From JBBDYH01 sp040901795 (GTDB taxonomy: Bacteria > Planctomycetota > Planctomycetia > Pirellulales > JALHPA01), in the NCBI GenBank assembly GCA_040901795.1, contig JBBDYH010000089.1, positions 1-23,351 on the forward strand: a stretch of DNA of 23,351 nucleotides. Direction: 5' to 3'. Of the stretch, positions 6,701 to 12,990 are shown piece after piece. Every line of letters starts with the position of its first letter. The stretch's first letter is position 1. The notes beneath the pieces are model-generated. The model ran no database searches. It was not told where the DNA came from and saw only the letters and a program-made list of their open reading frames with translations. The translations under genes and the position numbers were made by a program.

Positions 6701-7335
6701 GCTACCCCCTGAGCATTAGCTCGGGGGTTTTTGCTGCGCGGGATTAGTGCGAGCAACAGCAAAGCGACCGCCATCACCACTAGAGACACAGCGCGTGTCT
6801 GATCCAGAAACGGAGCGACTGCCCCCGCGACGACGAGACCTGGAACCATGAGCCGCCAAGGCACGCCCTGGCCATCCCAGCGGATTAATCCGGCAGCCAA
6901 GACCGAACACACCAGCCAGGCGTGCGCCGCAAATGCGATCAGCGAAAAACCGAGGCGCGGGTTGAGAGGCGCACTGTTGATCGCAGTTGTCGGGGAGTCG
7001 GCTTGGATCGCCGTCAGATAGACATCGACATACGCCAGCGCCACAAAGATCGCCGCGACAGCAAACTCCACCAACGGATATCGCGGCGAGATGGCGGCTT
7101 TGCAGTCGTGGCACTTCCCGCGCAACAGCAACCAACCCGCGATCGGCAGATTGTGGTACCAGCGGATCGCGTGGCCGCACTTCGGACACCGCGAGCCGGG
7201 GTGCGACAAGCTCATTCCCCGCGGCAAGCGGTAAATCACCACGTTCAGGAAACTGCCGATCGCGCCGCCGATGACAAAGACCCAAAAGGCCAGGACCCAC
7301 GGGCGGGCGACAATCAAGTCGTGAAGGTATTGCAC
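6697..7335 (-). CDS. Prepilin-peptidase-like (A24 N-terminal domain) membrane protein, protease site absent
   Basis: This 212-residue membrane protein begins like type IV prepilin peptidases. A hydrophobic helix contains GAIGSFLNVVIYRLPRGMS (24-42). The N-terminal domain follows, with both cysteine pairs CPKC (50-53) and CHDC (75-78) and YPLVE (86-90). The rest is about four hydrophobic segments, but the aspartyl-protease motifs are not intact. The region resembling FID(x)nIPD reads LIRWDGQGVPW (150-160), and no GxGD follows. A normal PilD is 250-290 residues. It may have kept only the N-terminal activity or a structural role (inference). The last ten residues are encoded by the reverse complement of the blaI operon terminator, and the stop lies in a repeat. 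The gene is 112 bases downstream of ubiD with a repeat between, so co-transcription is uncertain. Confidence 0.8.
   Translation of the reverse strand: MQYLHDLIVARPWVLAFWVFVIGGAIGSFLNVVIYRLPRGMSLSHPGSRCPKCGHAIRWYHNLPIAGWLLLRGKCHDCKAAISPRYPLVEFAVAAIFVALAYVDVYLTAIQADSPTTAINSAPLNPRLGFSLIAFAAHAWLVCSVLAAGLIRWDGQGVPWRLMVPGLVVAGAVAPFLDQTRAVSLVVMAVALLLLALIPRSKNPRANAQGVA
6705..6732 (+). terminator. Intrinsic terminator of the blaI operon
   Basis: CCCCC-T-GAGC (6705-6714), loop ATTA, GCTCGGGGG (6719-6727) and TTTTT (6728-6732) form a strong stem with a T run. It is 58 bases after the M56-DUF1559 stop and lies inside the 3' coding end of the opposing prepilin-peptidase-like gene. Confidence 0.85.
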
Positions 7336-7377
7336 GGTTTAGCAGCCGCCGGCACGGCGGCTTGGGGGCCATGTAGT

Positions 7378-7431
7378 GTAGCCCTCTCGCTCCGCGAGAG
7401 GATGCATCATCACGCGGAGCGTGATGTCTAC
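7378..7431 (+). repeat. CTCTCGC/CATCACGC two-stem element, copy B
   Basis: Nearly the same 54-base element as 6643-6700, in direct orientation. Outer inverted arms are visible here (TGTAGTGTAG from 7372 and CTACACTGCA to 7437). It lies between ubiD and the prepilin-peptidase-like gene, so copies A and B flank that gene as direct repeats. Confidence 0.85.
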
Positions 7432-7447
7432 ACTGCAGCATAATCAC

Positions 7448-9292
7448 TCATTCAAGCCCATGCAGCGGGCCGCCGCGGACAAAGAGTGCATCGACACGGC
7501 GGCTGACGGCTGGGTCCTCGACCAACGGCGGCGCATGGTGCGGCTTAATTCGCGCGTCGATCACCAGCGGCCCGCGGCAACCCCAGTGCTTTTGGTCGAT
7601 AAACTCGCCAAAGCCATGCACATCCGCCGCCGGGTTGCTCCGCGTGAAAGTCACCCACAGAAAGTTGCTCGTCGTCCGTGCGGTGAATTCGCTATCGTCA
7701 ACAACAACGACGAGTGGGAAATGGTCGAGCGATCGTCCCAGGTCCAACGTCCAAGGTCCAAGGTCCTCTGCATCCAACCCTGAACCCTGAACCCCGAACC
7801 CTGAACCCTCCACGACCAGTACCCCCGGCATCGCGACGCGCGGATTTGTCCACGCCAGCTCACCGGGCAGGACGAATCCCGCGGGCAGCTCGCGCGCGAG
7901 CTCGCAGCGCGGCGGCCCAACGGCCGCAATCACAAGTTTCGAGCCGGTGTTCAGCCCAGTGCCGGAATAGTCGAGCGTATCGATCGTCGTCTCAGTCTGA
8001 AAGTGCAAGTCGCGCCGCCAATCAACCCGCGCCAGCACATGGGTGAAGAACCGTTCGATGTCGTGAACTTCGAGTGCCGGGTCGTCCTCCGCCGCGACGA
8101 TGAACAGATACTTGGCCAGCGAAAGCTGTCCCTGACCGAGGATCGCGTTGGTCTGCGTGAGCAGCTCCTGCGGCCGCGTTCGCTCACCGTAGGGGACATA
8201 TCGTTCGCTGCCAATTGCCAAGAGCAGTGGATGAACGCCAGCCGCATCGATGGCGTGTACCGCCTTCACACCAGGAATGACCGTAGGAATGATCGGCCCG
8301 GTCAGCTCATGGATCAACTGCCCGAACATCGTGTCTTCCTGTGGCGGGCGGCCGACAACCGTAAACGGCCAGATGGCGTCCTGGCGATGAAACACCTGCT
8401 CAACGCGGAGCACTGGGAAATCGTGGACTTTGCAGTAGTACCCGAGATGATCGCCGAAGGGGCCTTCAGGCAGCGTGCGGTTCGGATCGATCGTGCCTGT
8501 GATGCAGAAATCGGCCTCGGCATAAACCGGTAGCGGACCATGACCGTAAATAAGCGGTATCCGATGCCGCGCAAGAGCCCCGGCGAATGACAGCTCGCTC
8601 ATGCCTTCGGGGAGCGGCATTACCGCCGCCACGCTCATCGCCGGAGCACCGCCTATGAAAACATTGACGCGCAACGGCTCTCCTCGGTGAATCGCCGCCG
8701 CATGATGCACGCCGATGCCACGATGGATCTGGTAATGCAGGCCGACCTCATCATTTGCTCCGTAGTCCCCGCCCGACATCTGCACACGGTACATGCCCAG
8801 GTTCGAACGCTTCCAGCCCGGCTGATCGGGATGCTCGGTATACACCAACGGCAGCGTGATGAACGCGCCGCCGTCTCCCGGCCACGAGACCAATTGCGGC
8901 AGGTCGTGGATGCTCGTGCGATTGGCGAGCACCGGCCCGTCGCTCACATGCCGCGGCAGGGTGGTCAGCGCCGCCCGCCCGGCGCCGAATAAACCGACGG
9001 GGCGCTTGAGGACGCTGGCCGGGTCGATCTTCATCTGCACCAGCGTGCGGACCGCCGCCAGGGCATCGCGAAAGATATACCGCACCCGCTCCATGGTGCC
9101 GAACAGATTGCTCACCATCGGAAATCGCGTCCCTTTGACATGGGCGAAATAGGTCGCCGGACCACCCGCGGCGAACACGCGCCTGTGGACCTCGGCAGCC
9201 TCCAGATAGGGATCGATCTCCTGTTCAATGCGCACGAGCTGACCACTGCGGTCGAGGTCGTTCACACATTGGCGGAGAGTGCGGTAGCCCAT
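7448..9292 (-). CDS. UbiD-family prenylated-FMN decarboxylase
   Basis: This 614-residue protein is a UbiD-type reversible decarboxylase using prenylated FMN. It shows the N-terminal UbiD region (ending FRDALAAVRTLVQ), the NLGMYR motif with Arg169, and LPEGPFGDHLGYY with Glu276 and Asp281, which correspond to the family's Arg-Glu-Glu/Asp catalytic set. The C-terminal signatures NNFLWVTFTRSNPA-like and KHWGCRGPLVIDARIKPHH are also present. Length is at the upper end of the family. I start at the ATG at 9292, because the 22 residues before it are translated repeat. Between them, residues about 494-519 are encoded by a 77-base heptamer tract (7736-7812) and look like GSGFGVQGSGLD-type filler. No ubiX lies nearby. 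The substrate is unknown: ubiquinone pathway, menaquinone pathway or aromatic-acid decarboxylation are all possible. Confidence 0.92.
   Translation of the reverse strand: MGYRTLRQCVNDLDRSGQLVRIEQEIDPYLEAAEVHRRVFAAGGPATYFAHVKGTRFPMVSNLFGTMERVRYIFRDALAAVRTLVQMKIDPASVLKRPVGLFGAGRAALTTLPRHVSDGPVLANRTSIHDLPQLVSWPGDGGAFITLPLVYTEHPDQPGWKRSNLGMYRVQMSGGDYGANDEVGLHYQIHRGIGVHHAAAIHRGEPLRVNVFIGGAPAMSVAAVMPLPEGMSELSFAGALARHRIPLIYGHGPLPVYAEADFCITGTIDPNRTLPEGPFGDHLGYYCKVHDFPVLRVEQVFHRQDAIWPFTVVGRPPQEDTMFGQLIHELTGPIIPTVIPGVKAVHAIDAAGVHPLLLAIGSERYVPYGERTRPQELLTQTNAILGQGQLSLAKYLFIVAAEDDPALEVHDIERFFTHVLARVDWRRDLHFQTETTIDTLDYSGTGLNTGSKLVIAAVGPPRCELARELPAGFVLPGELAWTNPRVAMPGVLVVEGSGFGVQGSGLDAEDLGPWTLDLGRSLDHFPLVVVVDDSEFTARTTSNFLWVTFTRSNPAADVHGFGEFIDQKHWGCRGPLVIDARIKPHHAPPLVEDPAVSRRVDALFVRGGPLHGLE
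7736..7812. repeat. Eleven-unit heptamer tract inside ubiD
   Basis: Eleven 7-base units run in strict register. TCCCAGG, TCCAACG, TCCAAGG, TCCAAGG and TCCTCTG form one type. CATCCAA is a junction unit, followed by CCCTGAA, CCCTGAA, CCCCGAA, CCCTGAA and CCCTCCA. Two heptamer families that look intergenic elsewhere are therefore joined inside a coding sequence that stays open. Confidence 0.9.
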
Positions 9293-9315
9293 CGAAAGTG
9301 GTTGGAGTTGGAGTT

Positions 9316-9329
9316 CAGCCTTTAGGCTG
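9316..9329. repeat. CAGCC-TTTA-GGCTG hairpin upstream of ubiD
   Basis: A perfect 5-base stem with a TTTA loop sits 24 bases before the chosen ubiD start. It is probably the core of another dispersed repeat. Only one copy is in the window. Confidence 0.4.
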
Positions 9330-9451
9330 TGCCGGCCCGCCGCGGAGGGAACTCCCACGATCAGTTGTCAGCACGGCAACTGGGAGAACCGCACACGCGC
9401 CGCTAGAATAACCGCAACGTGAAGAACCTGCGAGCCGTTGACTCGCGGCAA

Positions 9452-9479
9452 CCGCCTACCGCCTTCTGCTTACTGCCTA
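9452..9479. repeat. Heptamer tract, CTGCCTA type
   Basis: Four units (CCGCCTA, CCGCCTT, CTGCTTA, CTGCCTA) end four bases before the pepA start codon, in the place where a ribosome-binding site would be expected. Confidence 0.75.
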
Positions 9480-9483
9480 CCTC

Positions 9484-10941
9484 ATGAACGTTCACACGAC
9501 CAATACTCCACTGACCGAACTCGACGCCGACGCCATTGTTGTCCCACTCTTTGCTGACAATCCATCGATTGGTCCCATTGCGGATCTGGATCGCGCCGCG
9601 GGCGGGCTCATCACGCGGCTATTGGAGCTCAAAGAGCTCACCGGCAAGAAGTACGAGCTTGTGCCGCTGCTCGGTCTGCCTGGCGTGCGGGTGGGGCACG
9701 TCCTGATTTTGGGCCTCGGCGAGCGCGAGTCGCTGAACGCGATGACCCTCCATCGCGCTTGCGCCGCAGCCTCGCGGCAACTCGCCGGAAAGGAACGAGC
9801 TAACGCGGCGTTCTATCTCGGCGAGCCGATCGCTGCGGACCAGCTTGAGCACGCCGTCGCCGGCGCGATCGTCGGCTGTCAAGGTCAGGACCTGTATCGG
9901 ACGGAACGAAAACGGCATCCATTTGCCGAGCTTCTCTTTGCCGGCGTGAACGATGGTTCAATTTTGCGCGGCCGTATCTTGGGAGAAAGCATGAACCTGG
10001 CCCGTCGGCTGGTCAACGAGCCGCCGCAAGAGATCTATCCTGAATCGTTTGCCGCGCGTGCTCGCGAAGTGGCCCAATCATGCGGCCTGGAGATCGACGT
10101 CTGGGACGAAAAACGGCTGGAGCAAGAGCGCTGCGGCTCGCTGTTGGCGGTCGCGCGAGGCTCGAACCGCGCGCCGCGGCTCGTCATCCTTCGCTATCGC
10201 GGCGCGGCGGCCGACGCGCCCACTCTAGCTATCGTGGGCAAGGGCGTGACGTTCGATTCCGGCGGCCTGTCGCTCAAGACGCCGGAGGGGATGCTGACGA
10301 TGAAGTGCGATATGGCGGGCGCGGCCACGATGCTTGCCGCCATGCAGGCGATCGCTCAGCTCAAGCTGCCTTGCAATGTCGTCGGCCTGGCGGGTCTGGT
10401 CGAGAACATGACCGGCCCCGGCGCCTACAAGCTCGGCGACGTGCTCCACGCGCGCAGTGGCAAAACCATCGAGGTCCACAACACCGACGCCGAGGGCCGG
10501 CTCGTATTGGCCGACGTGCTCAACGTGGCGGTCGAGACCGGCGCGGCCAAGATCATCGACCTGGCCACGCTGACCGGCGCCTGCGTCGTCGCGCTTGGGC
10601 AGGATGTCGTTGGCGTCATGACCAACGATCAGTCCTGGTGCGATACCGTTATGGCGGCGGCTGGCCGCTGCGGCGAGCCGTGCTGGCAGTTGCCGATGTT
10701 CCCCGAGTACGACGAGCAGATCAAGAGCGAAGTGGCCGACATCAAGAACGTCGGCGAGGGCCGCTGGGGAGGCGCGATCAGCGCGGCCAAGTTCCTCGAG
10801 CAGTTCGTCGAGAAAAAACCCTGGGTGCATCTCGACATCGCCGGCCCGGCGTTTGTCGAAAAACCGAAACCTTGGACCGACGGCGGCGCCAGCGGCGTTT
10901 TCGTGCGTACGCTGGTGGAGATCGCGCGCGGATGGAAATAG
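9484..10941 (+). CDS. pepA: Leucyl aminopeptidase, M17 family
   Basis: This 485-residue cytosolic enzyme removes N-terminal residues from peptides using two metal ions. The M17 catalytic domain is complete: GKGVTFDSGGLSLK with Lys253 and Asp258, Asp276 in MKCDMAGA, and the signature NTDAEGRLVL at 333-342 with Asp335, Glu337 and Arg339. The N-terminal macro-like domain spans about 1-160. Length and order are typical, so activity is expected. The start at 9484 has no ribosome-binding site; a heptamer tract fills the position, so translation may be leaderless or use a non-Shine-Dalgarno route (inference). It is followed after 33 bases by the Uma2 gene on the same strand. Confidence 0.96.
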   Translation: MNVHTTNTPLTELDADAIVVPLFADNPSIGPIADLDRAAGGLITRLLELKELTGKKYELVPLLGLPGVRVGHVLILGLGERESLNAMTLHRACAAASRQLAGKERANAAFYLGEPIAADQLEHAVAGAIVGCQGQDLYRTERKRHPFAELLFAGVNDGSILRGRILGESMNLARRLVNEPPQEIYPESFAARAREVAQSCGLEIDVWDEKRLEQERCGSLLAVARGSNRAPRLVILRYRGAAADAPTLAIVGKGVTFDSGGLSLKTPEGMLTMKCDMAGAATMLAAMQAIAQLKLPCNVVGLAGLVENMTGPGAYKLGDVLHARSGKTIEVHNTDAEGRLVLADVLNVAVETGAAKIIDLATLTGACVVALGQDVVGVMTNDQSWCDTVMAAAGRCGEPCWQLPMFPEYDEQIKSEVADIKNVGEGRWGGAISAAKFLEQFVEKKPWVHLDIAGPAFVEKPKPWTDGGASGVFVRTLVEIARGWK

Positions 10942-10974
10942 ATAACTGACTGTGGATTGAGGTAAAATAGAGTC

Positions 10975-11538
10975 ATGGCGACGATAGCGAACATCACGAC
11001 CGCCGACGAACTTTTAAAGCACGCCTCCGAGCTGGGCCGCAGTGAACTGGTGCGCGGAGAACTACTTATGATGTCGCCGGTGAAATCGCCCCACGGAATC
11101 GTGACACTAACGGTGGGCGCGATTCTGCATGGCTACGTGCGCAAAAAGCGGTTAGGAGTCGTCTTCGGAGCTGAAACAGGTTTTTATATCGAGCGCAATC
11201 CTGACACGGTTCGAGCGCCAGATGTGGGCTTTGTTCATAAACACCGACTCAAACGTCCGTTGCCCGACGGGTTCTATCCCGGCGCGCCTGACTTGGCCGT
11301 AGAAGTGCTCTCGCCCAGCGATCGGAGCAAGGAAGTCAAATCAAAGGTGGCCATGTGGTTGTCCACCGGCTGCCGGCTTGTCTGGGTGGTCGATCCGAAG
11401 AAACGCACAGTAGTCGTTCACGAGCCGGCCGGCCGGACCGATTTGCTCGCGCCAAAAGACGAAATCACCGGTGGCGAAGTGCTTCCAGGGTTTCGCACAC
11501 GCATTGCCGAGTTCTTTGTCGATCTCGATGTGTCTTAG
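10975..11538 (+). CDS. Uma2-family (DUF820) putative endonuclease
   Basis: This 187-residue protein has the DUF820/Uma2 fold, a PD-(D/E)xK nuclease-like domain that is abundant in cyanobacteria and planctomycetes. Visible motifs are the N-terminal ELVRGELLMMSP (24-34), RAPDVGFV (80-87), PDLAVEVLSPSDRSKEVKSK (105-124, with Asp106, Glu110 and Lys124) and LVWVVDP (135-141). Residues fitting a nuclease site are therefore present, but the biological role of the family is unsettled. The gene is 33 bases after pepA and 51 bases before the larA-like gene, so it could be co-transcribed. Uma2 genes often stand alone as scattered paralogues, so no functional link with the neighbours is implied. Confidence 0.88.
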   Translation: MATIANITTADELLKHASELGRSELVRGELLMMSPVKSPHGIVTLTVGAILHGYVRKKRLGVVFGAETGFYIERNPDTVRAPDVGFVHKHRLKRPLPDGFYPGAPDLAVEVLSPSDRSKEVKSKVAMWLSTGCRLVWVVDPKKRTVVVHEPAGRTDLLAPKDEITGGEVLPGFRTRIAEFFVDLDVS

Positions 11539-11589
11539 TCGGTAATCGCTCCGATCGTTTGGTTAACTTGCCATTCGTGATCCACAAAA

Positions 11590-12924
11590 ATGCCTTGGTT
11601 TTCCGAAAAATCGCCGCAAGTCACGCCCGAACGGATGCAAGAGCTCGTCGCGCGCACGGTCGAGGAATGCCGCTCACGCCTTTGCAAACAACCCAAACGC
11701 GTGCTGCTCCTTCCGCCCGATATCACGCGCATGCACTCCGGGTCCGGCCGGATTACGGAGCTGCTTTACAACACCTTCCAAGCCGAGGCCGACGTCCACG
11801 TCATCCCCACGCTCGGCCAGCATGTGCCGCATACGGCCGAAGAGAATCGCCAGATGTTCGGCGGCATCCCCAACGAGCGGATTCACGCCCACGACTGGCG
11901 CGGCGGCGTGGTGCAGGTCGGCGAGATCCCCCTGGAAGTCGTCCAGGAATCGTGCGGCTCGATCGTTGATTGGCCGATCCCGATCACGCTCAACCGCATG
12001 CTGATGGAGGAACCTTGGGATCTGATCATCAATATTGGCCACATTGTGCCGCACGAGGTCCTTGGCTTTGCCAACCACAACAAAAACTACTTCATCGGCC
12101 TGGGTGGCAAGGACTTGATTTGCGCCGCGCATATGATGGCCGCGGTGTGTGGAATTGAGAACAACTTGGGCAACATGGTCACTCCAGTGCGCCACTGCTT
12201 CAATTGGGCCGAAGAGCATTTATTGTCACGGCTCCCGGATGTCTACTTTCAAGTCGTGATGGCCCGCAGCGACAAGGACCAGCTCGTCCACACCGGCGTG
12301 TACGTCGGCGATGACCTGGACACGTACCTGCAAGCGGCGCTGCAATCGCGCGAGCAAAACATCACCACGTTCGAGGAGCCGCTTCGCAAGGTGGTCTGCG
12401 TGATGCAAGGAGACGAGTTCTTCAGCACCTGGGTGGCCAACAAGGCGGTGTATCGCACGCGGATGGCGCTGGCCAATGGCGGCGAGCTGGTAATCATTGC
12501 ACCCGGGCTCAAGCGGTTCGGCGAGCAGCCCGAGGTGGATGCCTTCATCCGCAAATACGGCTACTGCGGCACGGCGAATGTGATGGAGCAATTTCGCAAA
12601 AACGACGACATGCAGGACCTGGCCCACGCGACGGCGCACTTGCTCCATGGATCGAGCGAAGGGCGGTTCCAGATCACCTATGCGCCCGGCGGTCTCTCGC
12701 AGGAGGAGATCGAGCGCGTTGGCTACAAGTACATGGACCTCGGCGAAGCGATTCAGACGTACAAGCCTCAGCGCCGCCGCCAAGGCTGGAACATCACCGA
12801 AGACGGCGAGCGATTTTACTTCATACCCACGCCTTCGGCCGGCCTCTGGAGCACGCGCGAGAAACTCAACAATCGGCTGTACGAGTTCGCGCGGCGGACG
12901 TTTAATAAGTACAAGACACTGTAA
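11590..12924 (+). CDS. LarA-like nickel-pincer racemase/epimerase family protein
   Basis: This 444-residue protein belongs to the lactate-racemase (LarA, DUF2088) superfamily, whose members move a hydride on 2-hydroxyacids using a covalently bound nickel-pincer nucleotide. Residues that line up by motif and spacing with L. plantarum LarA are Asp44 and Arg47 (PPDITR), His78 (GQHVPHT), His155 (GHIVPHE), Lys165 and His181. His155, Lys165 and His181 keep the 10- and 16-residue spacing of LarA His174, Lys184 and His200. Lys184 binds the cofactor and His200 binds nickel. It should therefore use the cofactor. The exact substrate is open, since many LarA homologues are not lactate racemases. The larB, larC and larE genes are not in the window. 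No clear ribosome-binding site. The next gene starts 32 bases downstream. Confidence 0.88.
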   Translation: MPWFSEKSPQVTPERMQELVARTVEECRSRLCKQPKRVLLLPPDITRMHSGSGRITELLYNTFQAEADVHVIPTLGQHVPHTAEENRQMFGGIPNERIHAHDWRGGVVQVGEIPLEVVQESCGSIVDWPIPITLNRMLMEEPWDLIINIGHIVPHEVLGFANHNKNYFIGLGGKDLICAAHMMAAVCGIENNLGNMVTPVRHCFNWAEEHLLSRLPDVYFQVVMARSDKDQLVHTGVYVGDDLDTYLQAALQSREQNITTFEEPLRKVVCVMQGDEFFSTWVANKAVYRTRMALANGGELVIIAPGLKRFGEQPEVDAFIRKYGYCGTANVMEQFRKNDDMQDLAHATAHLLHGSSEGRFQITYAPGGLSQEEIERVGYKYMDLGEAIQTYKPQRRRQGWNITEDGERFYFIPTPSAGLWSTREKLNNRLYEFARRTFNKYKTL

Positions 12925-12990
12925 GGAGATGGGGGGATAAAGAGGGAGATCGGGGGATGGAAGAGGAGATGAAGGGATGGAGGCAGGAAG
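12925..12990 (+). repeat. Nearly pure purine tract over a start codon
   Basis: About 65 bases from the larA-like stop into the next gene are almost all G and A, built of degenerate GGGGGAT/GGAGAT units. The tract contains several possible ribosome-binding sites and two in-frame ATGs (12957, 12969), so it makes the real start ambiguous. Confidence 0.5.

Noticed and set aside
7736..7812. Heptamer tract considered as a CRISPR array or minisatellite marker
   Set aside because: Units are 7 bases with no spacers and no cas genes nearby, so it is a simple tandem repeat.
6697..9292. ubiD and the prepilin-peptidase-like gene as a functional operon
   Set aside because: They are on one strand, but a repeat element lies between them and no known pathway connects them.
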